Shown: positions 26,446 to 36,342, counted from the first letter of the stretch. The stretch is 64,000 bases of DNA from Candidatus Cloacimonetes bacterium 4572_55 (GCA_002084765.1 NBMB01000001.1:62001-126000); one strand, 5' to 3'. The notes: generated by a model not told the origin, from the letters alone. A program made the numbers and translations.

Positions 26446-26631
26446 GGGACTCTCCGACTTAATAATCTACTTGAAGCCAATCCCATAACTTTAAATTTAA
26501 GTTGACGAAATGCGATTTGTATGCTATAAATACCGGTATCTGATTTTTTGTTTGGCTTAAAGTAGTTTTTATGAGAAAGCGACCGCGTCGCTTTCAGAAT
26601 AGGTTTTTTTTATCTCTACAGGGAGGAAAGT

Positions 26632-29600
26632 ATGACGTTATCTCGTCGTATATTTATCATCTTGATCTTGATGTTCGCTACAGTTTTTCCCGCTTCAGGA
26701 CAAAACGTCGATCTATCGATCTCGCAGATTGATCCGTCCCGTTTTCCGTATGAAATCCATACGTATGTGCGGATTACCGACGAAAATGGACTCACAATCC
26801 CGAATCTCACTAAGGACGATTTTACCGTCACGGAGAACGGGATATCCGCCGCGATCTACGACGTTATTTCCGCTACTCAGACCGGCGAAGGTGTCAACTG
26901 GGGGCTGCTTATCGACGCGAGCGGCAGTATGGGCGGAAATCTGCTCCCCGCGACCCAACTGGCGGCTCACGCATTTATCGACTCCATGGGATCCGGCGAC
27001 GCCGCGACCGTTATCCGTTTCAGCGAGCAGGCTGTGGTGATACAGAGCTTGACTCAGCACAAATCGCTGCTTCACGACGCGATCAATTCGCTGGAAGCTG
27101 GCGGCGCGACTGCGCTTTACGACGGGCTATATCTTGGTCTGGAAGAGCTTTCCACCGCGACCCGTCCGCGAGCCATCATCGCCATATCCGATGGGGAAGA
27201 CGACGACGGTATCAGCGAGCATACCCTGGAAGAGGCTCTCGATATGGCGAGTCAGGACTCTCTCAACATCCCCTGTTACACTATCGGGCTTGTTGTGGAT
27301 GACCCCTCGATCCTGCAGCTCATCGCCTCGTCCACTCAGGCGGAATATATCGGCGTGAGCAACCATAACAATCTGCCGGATATCTATCTGCAAATATCGC
27401 AATCGGTGCGGTCTCAATATCAGATTACTTTTGGAAGTCCCGACCCGGTTTTCGAGAATCCCACGCGCGTAGTGCGCATTACTTTGAATCAATTTAATTT
27501 ACCTTGGGATGAGATTCAATACACGGTGGATCAAGCACCGATTATTGCGCGCACCGTGGAAACGCTCGCGCTGAGCGCAGGTCCCCAAGCTCCAGGAGCA
27601 TTCGATATCGCCGCGCAAATCACTGACAATACGGGAATTGTCGGCGCGTGGCTTTATTATCGCACCACTCCGCCGGTTGATTACAACGGATCGCCCTATT
27701 CCAATCCAGCACCTATGATTCATCAAGGGAGCGACGTGTATCAAGCCGAGATTCCTTATGAGATTGCCGCGCCCTTTGGCGGAACCGCTTATGCCGTGGA
27801 TTATTATCTGGAAGCGTCGGACGGCTTATTGACCTCACAAGATCCTGGCTTTAATCCCCAGTCATTCCCCTGGCAAATTCCGATTTATCCCAACCAATTT
27901 CCGACCATGACCCATCAGCCAGTTACAGAGGCCGCGGTCGGGCTGAATGTGGCGATAAACTGCACGGTCACAGACGATACCGAGCAAGTCGAAGCGGTCT
28001 ATCTCTATTATCGGCGCTCCGACAACATCTTCTATCGCTCAATCGAGATGATTCATATTGGCGGAAATCAGTGGAGCGCAACGATTCCTGGCTATCAAAT
28101 GACCGAGTTTGGCGTTGACTATTGGATCGTGGGATATGATAATTATAACCTGCGCAGTTTTTCTCCAGAAGATCGGCAGTTGGGATATAACTATTGGCAT
28201 ATCAGTCCCGGAGGAGGAGAACCTGGTCCCATCAATCTGATCGCTCAAAGCGGATTGGATGGATATGTGCCGCTCTCATGGACTGCGCCGCCCACGAATT
28301 TCACGATCCTGAGCTACAACGTGTATCGGGCGGTCAGCGAAACCGGCAACTACCAATTGGTCGGTAACACCACAGCGCGCTCGTTCACCGATTATAACGC
28401 GGTCAATGACGCAACCTATTGGTATTATGTGACCGCGCTCTATCTCGATCCGGCAGAAGAGAGTCTCCCATCAAATACGGTATCCGCAACCCCGGGTGCT
28501 ATTGGCGACATTATTATCACCGTAGATCAGAATCAGCCCGCTGTTCCGGGCGACACTGTCACGGTCAGAATCAGAGCCGATAATAGCGAGCAAGTCGCAG
28601 GCGGGGATTTTACGATCACTTTTTGCCAAAATATACTGCATCCGCAATATGTCCGATCCGGCGATCTGACACAAGGCTCCTATTTTGATTGGCAAATATT
28701 CGCGGGGACCGACTCTGTGCGCTTCTCTTTCAGCCGCACCTCGCCCATGTCTGGCGCGGGCGGAACATTAGCGGAGATCATATTTTTTGTAGATTCAGAA
28801 GCGGTTTTGGGTTCCTCGTGCAGGGTCACGCCGACCCAAGCCACTCTTTATGACGTCAACGCAGACCCTCTGTCGGTCGGCGCGAATCCCGGCGATATCA
28901 CCCTGGGGTCAAAAGGCGACGTTAATGGAAACGGCTTGATCAATGCCCAGGATGCGATCCTGACCCTGCGCATGGCTGTCGGAGACGTGGATATATTGAA
29001 CCGATTCCCCCCAGGATCGTATGGACGCTGGGCCGCGGAAGTGGACGGTATGGATCAGGCACCTCTGGGCCAACCCGATGCAACCGATGTCAGCTTGATA
29101 CTTCAAGTGGCTGTGGGTTATATTGTTATCACACCAAAAGAACCCACCTTACTAATGGGCGATTTATGCCAATTTCTGGTTCTCGGCGGTCATCCGCCTT
29201 ATCAATGGTCTATCGATCCCTTTTATCCGCCCTATCTCGGTATGGTCAACGACTCTGGAATTTTTACCGCGTTGGCTATCGGGACCACGAGAGTCCAAGC
29301 TGAAGATCAACTTGGGCAAACGGATCATACACGAGATATAGACATTATCGCGAATCCGTCGTTTCTGTTAGACGCGCCAAACGCATCGAGTTCCGCAAGA
29401 GACGACGAGGCAATCTATCGAATCGGCTACGATCGAGATAACAACCGAGTTAGTCTCACGTTAGAACTCAGTGGAGTCGCGTCTGTCGCCAATGGATATT
29501 TGCAGCTTCAATATGATTCCGAGTCCTTAATATTGGAGAATGTCGCATCTGGAGAATGGCTGAACCAATCTCTTGTCGCGACCCACAGTGAGGAGCGGGG

Positions 29601-30099
29601 TAAAGTTTCAATCGTTTTCGCAGATTCGGAGCCGATCGGTAGGTCGGATGGCAAAGCCGCACAGTTAGATTTTATGATTTCCGATCCCGCGCAATTCGAT
29701 ATAAACGATCTGTTGGAAAACATGGTGGAGACCATTCTGCTTTCCGACGAAGATGGCGAGCGAATCCATGTTTTGCCCGCAGAACCGCTTGATACAGAGA
29801 TCGTAGGTGGAGATAAGGACACAGACTTTCTGGCGTATAATTATCCAAATCCTTTTTCCGAGACCACCTCGATAACTTTTGGAATTTCTCGCGATTTACA
29901 TGTGGAATTGACTGTCTATAATCTCACAGGACAGCGCATCCGCTCTCTGATGGATCAAAAACTGAAAAGCGGAACAACCCATACAGTGCTTTGGGATGGT
30001 CGAAATGAAAACGGAATCCCGGCATCTAACGGCGTCTATTTCTACCAATTAAAGACAGAGGAATCGACGTCCGTCCGCCGGATGGCGTTGATTCGTTAA
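26632..30099 (+). CDS. Large secreted VWA - Fn3 - cohesin - dockerin protein with FlgD-like C-terminus
   Basis: An 1155-residue protein with a signal peptide (RRIFIILILMFATVFPASG). Residues about 85-265 are a von Willebrand A domain with a MIDAS motif DASGSMGG and ISDGEDDDG. Beta-sandwich repeats and an Fn3-like domain (PLSWTAPPTNFTILSYNVYR) follow. A cohesin-like domain (ITVDQNQPAVPGDTVTVRI) comes near residues 622-750, then a type I dockerin repeat (KGDVNGNGLINAQDAILTLR) near 762. A further beta domain ends in the FlgD-like sorting module (YPNPFSETTSITFGIS to GVYFYQLK). Cohesin and dockerin in one chain suggest assembly on the cell surface. GGGAGGAAAG precedes the ATG. Confidence 0.9.
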   Translation: MTLSRRIFIILILMFATVFPASGQNVDLSISQIDPSRFPYEIHTYVRITDENGLTIPNLTKDDFTVTENGISAAIYDVISATQTGEGVNWGLLIDASGSMGGNLLPATQLAAHAFIDSMGSGDAATVIRFSEQAVVIQSLTQHKSLLHDAINSLEAGGATALYDGLYLGLEELSTATRPRAIIAISDGEDDDGISEHTLEEALDMASQDSLNIPCYTIGLVVDDPSILQLIASSTQAEYIGVSNHNNLPDIYLQISQSVRSQYQITFGSPDPVFENPTRVVRITLNQFNLPWDEIQYTVDQAPIIARTVETLALSAGPQAPGAFDIAAQITDNTGIVGAWLYYRTTPPVDYNGSPYSNPAPMIHQGSDVYQAEIPYEIAAPFGGTAYAVDYYLEASDGLLTSQDPGFNPQSFPWQIPIYPNQFPTMTHQPVTEAAVGLNVAINCTVTDDTEQVEAVYLYYRRSDNIFYRSIEMIHIGGNQWSATIPGYQMTEFGVDYWIVGYDNYNLRSFSPEDRQLGYNYWHISPGGGEPGPINLIAQSGLDGYVPLSWTAPPTNFTILSYNVYRAVSETGNYQLVGNTTARSFTDYNAVNDATYWYYVTALYLDPAEESLPSNTVSATPGAIGDIIITVDQNQPAVPGDTVTVRIRADNSEQVAGGDFTITFCQNILHPQYVRSGDLTQGSYFDWQIFAGTDSVRFSFSRTSPMSGAGGTLAEIIFFVDSEAVLGSSCRVTPTQATLYDVNADPLSVGANPGDITLGSKGDVNGNGLINAQDAILTLRMAVGDVDILNRFPPGSYGRWAAEVDGMDQAPLGQPDATDVSLILQVAVGYIVITPKEPTLLMGDLCQFLVLGGHPPYQWSIDPFYPPYLGMVNDSGIFTALAIGTTRVQAEDQLGQTDHTRDIDIIANPSFLLDAPNASSSARDDEAIYRIGYDRDNNRVSLTLELSGVASVANGYLQLQYDSESLILENVASGEWLNQSLVATHSEERGKVSIVFADSEPIGRSDGKAAQLDFMISDPAQFDINDLLENMVETILLSDEDGERIHVLPAEPLDTEIVGGDKDTDFLAYNYPNPFSETTSITFGISRDLHVELTVYNLTGQRIRSLMDQKLKSGTTHTVLWDGRNENGIPASNGVYFYQLKTEESTSVRRMALIR

Positions 30100-30120
30100 T
30101 TCTGGTTAATTCTATATCAT

Positions 30121-30172
30121 ACGCGGATGGGGGCATATATTTAATTAAGTCTCTCCATCCGCGTAAATTTTT
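30121..30172 (+). terminator. Intrinsic terminator after the VWA/cohesin gene
   Basis: ACGCGGATGG (30121-30130) pairs perfectly with CCATCCGCGT (30155-30164) around a 24-base loop, followed by AAATTTTT. It isolates the TPP-riboswitch transcript downstream. Confidence 0.75.
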
Positions 30173-30247
30173 AAAAAAAAAAAAGATGCAAGCATATAAA
30201 AAATACAATAAAATTTAAAATCTAAATATAGCGCATGAAGAATTTAT

Positions 30248-30342
30248 AGGGGCGCTTATTGTTCCATTATACACATTGGGATAATAGGCTGAGAAGACAC
30301 CCTTAGAACCTGATCCGGATAATACCGGCGGAGGGAAAATAG
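30248..30342 (+). promoter_or_regulatory. TPP riboswitch (THI element)
   Basis: The conserved parts are all present in order: AGGGGCGC at 30248, GGCTGAGA at 30287-30294, then ACCCTTAGAACCTGATCCGG, AATACCGGCGGAGGG and AAAAT. These match the thi-box core (CUGAGA, ACCUGAU, GGAUAAU-GCC, GCG-AGGGAA) that binds thiamine pyrophosphate. It lies 131 bases upstream of a TonB-dependent receptor start. Downstream, CGGAATTGGTTCCG forms a small hairpin. A weak A-rich/T-rich stem around CAGCGTTCCTG followed by TTTTTT (about 30390-30410) may act as the terminator half of the expression platform; the switching mechanism is not certain. Confidence 0.96.
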
Positions 30343-30472
30343 CGATCTCGCATACGGAATTGGTTCCGACGCGCGCAGTCGCTAAAAAAAAACCAGCGTT
30401 CCTGTTTTTTACCCTCTGTATTTTCGTTTAGGAACACCACTATTTTTATCGTAAATTCGGAGGTTGAGAACA

Positions 30473-33031
30473 TTGACTGAAATAAAGCCAGAAATTAATC
30501 CTGAATTAAAATGGTTTTTTTATCCAACCCGCTTGATTTTTTTTATTATTTTTACTTTTTTTCCTATTTTCGCGTATGGGGTCACGATTGAGGGCGAAGT
30601 TCGGGATATAGGGAGTGGTGACCTTCTGATCGGAGCGAATGTACAATTGGAAGAAATTTCGGTTGGCGCGCATAGCGACAGTCGCGGCACATATCGGCTG
30701 ATTGATATTCCCGATGGTCAATACACGATCCACGTCAGCTATATCGGCTATGAAACGCGTAAAGAGAGCATACGGGTTGACGCGGACGAATCGCCCGTTC
30801 TGCAGGTCAATTTCGAGATGAAACCCTCAGTTTTGCCAGGAAGGGAATTGGTGATCACCGGGAATCGGGCTACGGAAGGAAAAACGCCGATAGCGTTTTC
30901 CAATATGGATCGGCAAAAGATACGAGACGCGAATCAAGGACAGGATATCCCGATGTTGATCAGCGAAACGCCAAATATGCTCAGTTATTCGGAATCTGGA
31001 AGCGGCATTGGGTACTCGCATCTCAAAATCCGCGGATTTAATCAACAGCGGGTCAATGTGATGATCAACAATATTCCGCTGAACGACCCGGAAGATCATC
31101 AGGTTTACTGGGTAGATCTGCTCGATTTTGCCGAGAGCGTGCAGGATATCCAGGTGCAACGCGGCGTGGGCAACGCTATGTATGGCTTGACCGGATTTGG
31201 CGGGTCCGTCAATATTCTGACCGAAAATTTCAGCGATGCAAAAGGGATTTCCATGACAGCAGGTTACGGCGATTTCGATACCCGCAAATACACTGTCCAT
31301 TTCCGATCCGGCTTGATAGAGAATCGATACGCGATATACGGGCGCTATTCCCGAGCCTTATCCGAAGGGTTTCGGGAGAACTCCGATATCGACGGCTGGG
31401 CATATTTTATCGGCGCGGCTCGATATGACCAAAATATGACCACAAAAATCAATATCTATGGGGGACCGTTCACCCTGAACGCGGCGTGGGACGCGACTTC
31501 TGAAGAAGAATTGGAGAGAAATCGGCGAGCAAATCCTTCTCACGGTCATCCCAATGTGTTGACCACTGATAATTTCAACCAGCCACATTATGAGATGCAT
31601 CATGAATGGCACCTGTCGGATCGAGCCACTCTGAACAATACCTTGTTTTATATTCTGGGTCAAGGATATTACGAGTCCTATAAATCGGACGAGGATTTGG
31701 TCGATTACGGCTATAATTATTATGAAGATGATGGGGAATGGATCGAAGAGACCGATCTGACGCGCCAAAAATGGGTGAAAAAATATCAGATCGGATGGAT
31801 TCCGCGTCTGAATCTGAGCCATTCGGGAAATCGGGGCAAGTTGTCACTGGGGGGCGAGTTCAACACATTTGCGTCCGAGCATTGGGGCGAGGTCAAATGG
31901 ATGTCTCATCTTCCGCCCGACGCGAGCCCGAATAAGCGATATTACGACTACGACGGCAAAAAACAGTGGGCAACCCTTTATGTCCATGAGAATTTCTCCG
32001 TGACACCGAATCTCATGCTCTTGTCCGAACTTCAACTGCAACGTAAAAGTCGAACAATGGAGCAAAAACCAGCTGGAAATTTTTTTGGAAAATATCTTAA
32101 TTATTATGTGGTGGATTACACTTTCCTTAATCCAAAATTGGGTCTGAATTATAACCCGACCGAACAGATCACCCTTTTCGGCAATTTTTCTATGGGTCAC
32201 AGGGAGCCGACCGACGCGGATCTGTTCGATACATGGGATGGCGCGGACGACTTTGGAGTCAACCCACTTTTTGCAGAATCGGATACGATTTATCATGGCG
32301 ACGGCTCCATCAAATATGTCGAGTGGGACGATCCGCTCACTGTGAATGAGACGGTTTACGACTTTGAGTTCGGCGCGGGATACGGAGACGATCTACGACG
32401 GATCAAGCTGAATTTATACAGGATGAGTTTTAAAAATGAGATCGTTCCTATGGGCGCACTTCGAGAAGACGGCTCGCCAATACGCGGAAACGCGGATAAA
32501 ACTCTCCATCAAGGAATCGAGATCAGCGGATATTTCGAGCCGAACGATCATTTTTCGTTGGATGGAAACATCTCCTTGAGCCAGAATGAGTTCAAGGAAT
32601 TTATTCAGTATGACTGGGGTGCGGAAATTGACCGAGAAGGCAACTCAATAGCACTTTTTCCATCGCTGATCGGAAACCTGAAAGCCGCGGCAAAATATAG
32701 CGTGTCAAAATCAGAGGTGCTGAATTTATCCGCGCTTATACGACACGTAGGCAAGCAATATCTCGATAATACCAATAATGAAGAACGGACTGTCGATCCC
32801 TATACAATTCTTGGCTTTAGCGCAGTTCTGCGGACGGATCGATTCTCCAAGTTCGGGTCTCTGACTTTCAAGCTGTGGGTGAACAATCTATTTGATGAAG
32901 AGTATGAAACGTCCGGTTATTACGATCCATATCACGGGTATGACGAGGCAAGCGGCAGTTATATCGGAAGCGCGTACTATTTTCCAGCTCCAGGCCGCAA
33001 TTTTTATGGAAGCGTGACAATCGATTTTTGA
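30473..33031 (+). CDS. TonB-dependent receptor, predicted thiamine(-phosphate) uptake
   Basis: The TTG at 30473 is chosen because GGAGG (30459-30463) lies nine bases upstream; an in-frame TTG at 30464 overlaps that site. This gives 852 residues. A hydrophobic signal (FFIIFTFFPIFAYG) leads to a carboxypeptidase-regulatory-like domain (GDLLIGANVQLEEISVGAHS). A plug with LKIRGFNQQRVNVMINNIP near residue 185 and a barrel ending in a terminal aromatic (SVTIDF) follow. The protein is a 22-strand-type outer-membrane transporter. Because a TPP riboswitch controls it, the substrate is probably thiamine or a precursor (inference from regulation). Confidence 0.93.
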   Translation: MTEIKPEINPELKWFFYPTRLIFFIIFTFFPIFAYGVTIEGEVRDIGSGDLLIGANVQLEEISVGAHSDSRGTYRLIDIPDGQYTIHVSYIGYETRKESIRVDADESPVLQVNFEMKPSVLPGRELVITGNRATEGKTPIAFSNMDRQKIRDANQGQDIPMLISETPNMLSYSESGSGIGYSHLKIRGFNQQRVNVMINNIPLNDPEDHQVYWVDLLDFAESVQDIQVQRGVGNAMYGLTGFGGSVNILTENFSDAKGISMTAGYGDFDTRKYTVHFRSGLIENRYAIYGRYSRALSEGFRENSDIDGWAYFIGAARYDQNMTTKINIYGGPFTLNAAWDATSEEELERNRRANPSHGHPNVLTTDNFNQPHYEMHHEWHLSDRATLNNTLFYILGQGYYESYKSDEDLVDYGYNYYEDDGEWIEETDLTRQKWVKKYQIGWIPRLNLSHSGNRGKLSLGGEFNTFASEHWGEVKWMSHLPPDASPNKRYYDYDGKKQWATLYVHENFSVTPNLMLLSELQLQRKSRTMEQKPAGNFFGKYLNYYVVDYTFLNPKLGLNYNPTEQITLFGNFSMGHREPTDADLFDTWDGADDFGVNPLFAESDTIYHGDGSIKYVEWDDPLTVNETVYDFEFGAGYGDDLRRIKLNLYRMSFKNEIVPMGALREDGSPIRGNADKTLHQGIEISGYFEPNDHFSLDGNISLSQNEFKEFIQYDWGAEIDREGNSIALFPSLIGNLKAAAKYSVSKSEVLNLSALIRHVGKQYLDNTNNEERTVDPYTILGFSAVLRTDRFSKFGSLTFKLWVNNLFDEEYETSGYYDPYHGYDEASGSYIGSAYYFPAPGRNFYGSVTIDF

Positions 33032-33064
33032 ATGTAACTACTATCTATTTTCGGAGGTGAACGA

Positions 33065-33484
33065 ATGAAGAGTTATCGCAAAGAATTGTGGTTCAATATC
33101 CCGACTCGCGTCGAGTTGATCAATATCACGCCCCAGGTAAACCAATGCTTGCGGGAAAGCGGGATTAAAGAGGGCTTGGTGCTGGTGAACGCTATGCACA
33201 TCACCGCGTCGGTTTTTATCAATGACGATGAGTCGGGCTTGCACCATGACTACCAAGTTTGGCTGGAAAAACTGGCTCCACACGAGCCGATTTCCCAGTA
33301 TCGACACAACAATACTGGCGAGGATAATGGCGACGCGCACTTGAAACGCCAGATCATGGGCAGAGAAGTCGTGGTCGCGATTACCGAGGGACGGCTGGAT
33401 TTCGGTCCTTGGGAACAGATATTCTATGGCGAGTTCGACGGGCGGCGACGCAAACGAATTTTGGTCAAGATCATTGGGGAATAA
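33065..33484 (+). CDS. YjbQ/UPF0047 family protein, candidate thiamine-phosphate synthase activity
   Basis: A 139-residue protein with a perfect GGAGGTGA ribosome site 33 bases after the TonB receptor. It shows the family blocks [36 protein letters not shown] and [18 protein letters not shown]. YjbQ proteins were named for a secondary thiamine-phosphate synthase activity seen in E. coli, and the physiological role is debated. Its place directly downstream of a TPP riboswitch and a receptor gives independent genomic support for a thiamine link. Confidence 0.93.
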   Translation: MKSYRKELWFNIPTRVELINITPQVNQCLRESGIKEGLVLVNAMHITASVFINDDESGLHHDYQVWLEKLAPHEPISQYRHNNTGEDNGDAHLKRQIMGREVVVAITEGRLDFGPWEQIFYGEFDGRRRKRILVKIIGE

Positions 33485-33511
33485 TATAGGAATGCAAAAA
33501 TTGGAAAAATT

Positions 33512-34162
33512 ATGTCTATAATACGATTTGAGATTCCAGACGAGATTCGAGAGAGACTCGATTCTCGCCATATCGAAAACGATACGATCAAGCTACTTTC
33601 CGTTCATTATGAGCTTGCCGGGATGATCACTCCGGAGCAAGCTGAGAAGTGGCGAGCGACGATTTTATCGGAAGATTCGCCAGAGGACTCTTCCAAGACC
33701 CCAGATAAAGCAAAATCTGGGGACTATACGCTCTATACGGATGGGGCATGCCGCGGCAATCCTGGTCCTGGGGGGTGGGGAATGGTCCTTTATGATCATG
33801 TTTCTAATGAAAAAAATGAATTTAGCGGCGGGCATCCCAATACGACCAATAATCAAATGGAGATGACCGCTGTGATCGAAGGGTTGAAAAGGATTGGTCC
33901 AGGGTCGCAAGTCACGGTTCACTCGGACTCGCAATATGTGATAAAAGGTATCACCCAGTGGGTGATGAATTGGATTCGGAGAGATTGGCGGACAACGAGC
34001 AATACACCGGTGAAAAATAAGGCTCTTTGGCAGGAAATCTACGCCCTATCTCAGGAACGAAAGGTCGCATGGAGGTGGGTAAAAGCTCATAATAACAATC
34101 CAGATAATGAGCGATGCGACGCTCTGGCAGTCAAGGCTTCCAATAAATTCTCACGGCTTTAA
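33512..34162 (+). CDS. rnhA: Ribonuclease HI with N-terminal extension
   Basis: A 216-residue protein. Residues about 72-212 form RNase HI, which cuts RNA in RNA-DNA hybrids. The four acidic positions are visible: Asp in YTDGACRGNPGPGGWG, Glu in NNQMEMTAVIE, Asp in VHSDSQYVIKG and Asp in DNERCDALA; HNNNPDNERCD corresponds to the catalytic loop. The first 70 residues are not an RNase HI hybrid-binding domain that can be recognised; they look helical with an acidic linker (SEDSPEDSSKTPDK). It is 27 bases after yjbQ and may be read from the same transcript. Confidence 0.92.
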   Translation: MSIIRFEIPDEIRERLDSRHIENDTIKLLSVHYELAGMITPEQAEKWRATILSEDSPEDSSKTPDKAKSGDYTLYTDGACRGNPGPGGWGMVLYDHVSNEKNEFSGGHPNTTNNQMEMTAVIEGLKRIGPGSQVTVHSDSQYVIKGITQWVMNWIRRDWRTTSNTPVKNKALWQEIYALSQERKVAWRWVKAHNNNPDNERCDALAVKASNKFSRL

Positions 34163-34293
34163 GAGAGATATTGATAACAAGCAGATGAATTTTGCGGAAA
34201 ATTTTCCTTCGATAGCAACGTTCCATACTTTTGCGTCGTATAGCGGGGTTGTGTCTGGTATTGCCTGAAGCATCTATTCTATAAGGAGGAAAA

Positions 34294-35214
34294 ATGAAAA
34301 TCTCTGTCACAGAACCCCTATCCCAATCATGGGAATGGACGAAACATGTTCTTTTTGACAAATTTGATATTCGCAAATGGTTGATCTTAGGATTTTTTGC
34401 GTTTCTCGCCGGTCTGGGACAGTTCGGCGGATATTTCAAACTCGGCGGACATTTCGGAAGAGACGAGGGGTGCGGGCATTTTCCCCATCGCCACGATAGT
34501 CTCGAAGAGGTGGGCGAATGGATATTGGAATACCTGCCGATCTCGCTTTTAGTCATAGGAACCATCGTTATGGTATCTATTATCTTATGGACGCTGTTTA
34601 ACTGGCTGAGCAGCCGAGGCAAATTCATGTTTCTTGACGGCGTGGTCAGAAACAAAACCAATATCGTCGAATCGTGGAACCGATTTAGTTCACTCGGAAA
34701 CAACCTTTTTTTATTCCGAATGTGTATTGATCTTCTGGCTGGTGGCATGATGATCGGGCTGTTTATCCTTTTTACTCTCATCGCTTGGCCCAGTCTGAGT
34801 GCCGGGCAATTCGGAATCACGTTGCTCACCGCCTATATTCCGGGTATCGGACTCGGTATTGCCGTCATGCTGGTTTTCTTCCTGATCCATTATATAATCG
34901 AGGATTTTATCGTGCCGATTATGTATAAAAGGAATGTGAAATTTATTGAGGCGGTTCGTATTTTTAAAAAAAACATACTTCCGGGACAAGGGATCGCGTT
35001 TATTTTATTCTATCTGGTTCGAATATCAATTTCTTTTACCGCCATAGTGATCGTTATATTCGGAGTCTGTTTGACCTGTTGTGTGGCGGGTCTCCCATAT
35101 ATAAGCTCGGTGGTATTCCTTCCAATTTTTGTGTTTGTCCGCGGTTATTCGGTCTACTTTCTGGGGCAGTTCGGTGACGAATGGAAAATGATAGCAACCG
35201 AGACGACTGTATAA
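34294..35214 (+). CDS. Polytopic membrane protein of unknown function
   Basis: A 306-residue protein with AAGGAGGAAAA before the ATG. It has about six hydrophobic helices (near residues 30-45, 85-108, 140-165, 180-205, 230-260 and 270-295) and a short His/Gly/Asp-rich loop after the first. The opening ITEPLSQSWEWTKHVLFDKF-like pattern (actual start KISVTEPLSQSWEWTKH) is seen in other uncharacterised membrane proteins of this size. No motif points to a function. It appears to be the last gene before a strong bidirectional terminator. Confidence 0.8.
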   Translation: MKISVTEPLSQSWEWTKHVLFDKFDIRKWLILGFFAFLAGLGQFGGYFKLGGHFGRDEGCGHFPHRHDSLEEVGEWILEYLPISLLVIGTIVMVSIILWTLFNWLSSRGKFMFLDGVVRNKTNIVESWNRFSSLGNNLFLFRMCIDLLAGGMMIGLFILFTLIAWPSLSAGQFGITLLTAYIPGIGLGIAVMLVFFLIHYIIEDFIVPIMYKRNVKFIEAVRIFKKNILPGQGIAFILFYLVRISISFTAIVIVIFGVCLTCCVAGLPYISSVVFLPIFVFVRGYSVYFLGQFGDEWKMIATETTV

Positions 35215-35274
35215 CGCGATCGCACTTATCCATACCTTAATTCTGCGTTCCTGAATCTCGCACGAAAGCAAAAA

Positions 35275-35307
35275 ATCCCGAAGAGTGACATCTTCGGGAT
35301 TTTTTTT
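35275..35307. terminator. Strong bidirectional intrinsic terminator
   Basis: ATCCCGAAGA (35275-35284) and TCTTCGGGAT (35291-35300) form a 10-bp stem with loop GTGACA. Eight T residues follow (35300-35307) and an A-run precedes, so it can work on both strands. Confidence 0.88.
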
Positions 35308-35708
35308 GGTTATTTTATAAAATTAATTTTTATTTATTAAATAAATGTAATCAGCATCGGTTTGTCCAGCCAACTCCGGATAATGTCCCATAATCGAGCA
35401 ACTCTCGCCTGCCTACGCGGTGAACGATATTCCGCTCAAAACGGTCAGAATATTATCATCAATCTTTCCTATTTATATGAAAATTAAGAAATCATGTGTG
35501 CATAGAATAAATTTTTAAAAATATCTTCGAGAATCTCGCAAAAAAAACAAAATCAAAAAGTTCAATAGATTATTTCTTGACAATATCCAAAAAAATTCGC
35601 AATCTTACAGTAAAGTGAAATGTATTGGTTTCAAATTGACCTGAAGTTTTCTATAAACGCGTATAAGATTGACGGCACTTTTGCCGTTTTATAATGGAGA
35701 GGTTCCGT
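35308..35708. other. Gap of about 400 bases with a short leader hairpin
   Basis: No gene is visible. A TTGACA at 35577-35582 has no good -10 partner at normal spacing. Just before the next gene ACGGCA (35672-35677) and TGCCGT (35682-35687) form a small hairpin followed by TTT, ending nine bases before the ribosome site. Confidence 0.4.
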
Positions 35709-36275
35709 ATGAGGTTGGTATTTATATTGTTACTTTCTTTCTTGTTTCAAACGATCAGCTTGCGAGCGCAGCCTTTAGAACGTATTATCCAAAACGTGCC
35801 TGTTTTTGCGGGTTATGCCAATGTGCAGGCTGTCGATAATATTCTGACCGTTGGGATAATGAGCGATTCATTGTCAAAAACAGGAGAAGAGGCGTTAGAG
35901 ATGTTTAAAAAGCTGAAGACGTGGAATCACGAGGGCGTTATCAAAATTTTGGGACATAAGAAAGTCGAGGTTGTGTCTCTGAATAAAAAGAATATCGACG
36001 AATTCAAAGGGCAGATTCTTTGGGTAATGAACGCGTCCACTTCCTTACAAAGCTTAAAAGCGTTGACTGAAAAGGGCGTGTTTACAATCGCATTGGCGCA
36101 ACCGGAGCTAAGCGACCACATCTTTGTCACCGTCACATTCGAGAACAAAAGCGATGACCCGGCGATCGAACGTTGGCGCTTGACAAAGTTGGAGGCAAAT
36201 TGTAAAATATCTCCGCTGCGTTTTGTCGGGAAACTTGCCGGCAAGAGCTACTTTATAGGCAGGAATTGCGATTAA
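35709..36275 (+). CDS. Small secreted protein, weakly YfiR-like
   Basis: The ATG at 35709 is chosen because GGAGAGG (35696-35702) lies seven bases upstream and a signal peptide follows (RLVFILLLSFLFQTISLRA); the ATG at 35694 overlaps that site. The protein has 188 residues. The order of elements (NILTVGIMSDS, a helix, GQILWVMNAS, GVFTIALAQP, then RWRLTKLEANCKISPLRFVG) resembles YfiR-type periplasmic proteins, but similarity is too faint for a firm call. A hairpin terminator follows. Confidence 0.55.
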   Translation: MRLVFILLLSFLFQTISLRAQPLERIIQNVPVFAGYANVQAVDNILTVGIMSDSLSKTGEEALEMFKKLKTWNHEGVIKILGHKKVEVVSLNKKNIDEFKGQILWVMNASTSLQSLKALTEKGVFTIALAQPELSDHIFVTVTFENKSDDPAIERWRLTKLEANCKISPLRFVGKLAGKSYFIGRNCD

Positions 36276-36283
36276 TCCAATCC

Positions 36284-36315
36284 AAAAAGGGGTAAACCGA
36301 AGTCTACCCCCCTTT
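36284..36315. terminator. Terminator-like hairpin between convergent genes
   Basis: AAAGGGGTA (36286-36294) and TACCCC-CCTTT (36305-36315) pair around a 10-base loop. It has A-rich and T-rich flanks and lies between the secreted protein gene and the convergent gene at 36343. Confidence 0.55.
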
Positions 36316-36342
36316 CTGTTCGTGTTGATTCAGCTTACCGGT

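Noticed and set aside
34131-34829. 232-residue open frame on the minus strand over the end of rnhA and the membrane protein gene
   Set aside because: Both plus-strand genes have proper ribosome sites and recognisable features; this frame has neither.
35577-35616. Promoter for the small secreted protein gene
   Set aside because: TTGACA is present but no acceptable -10 hexamer lies at 15-19 bases.
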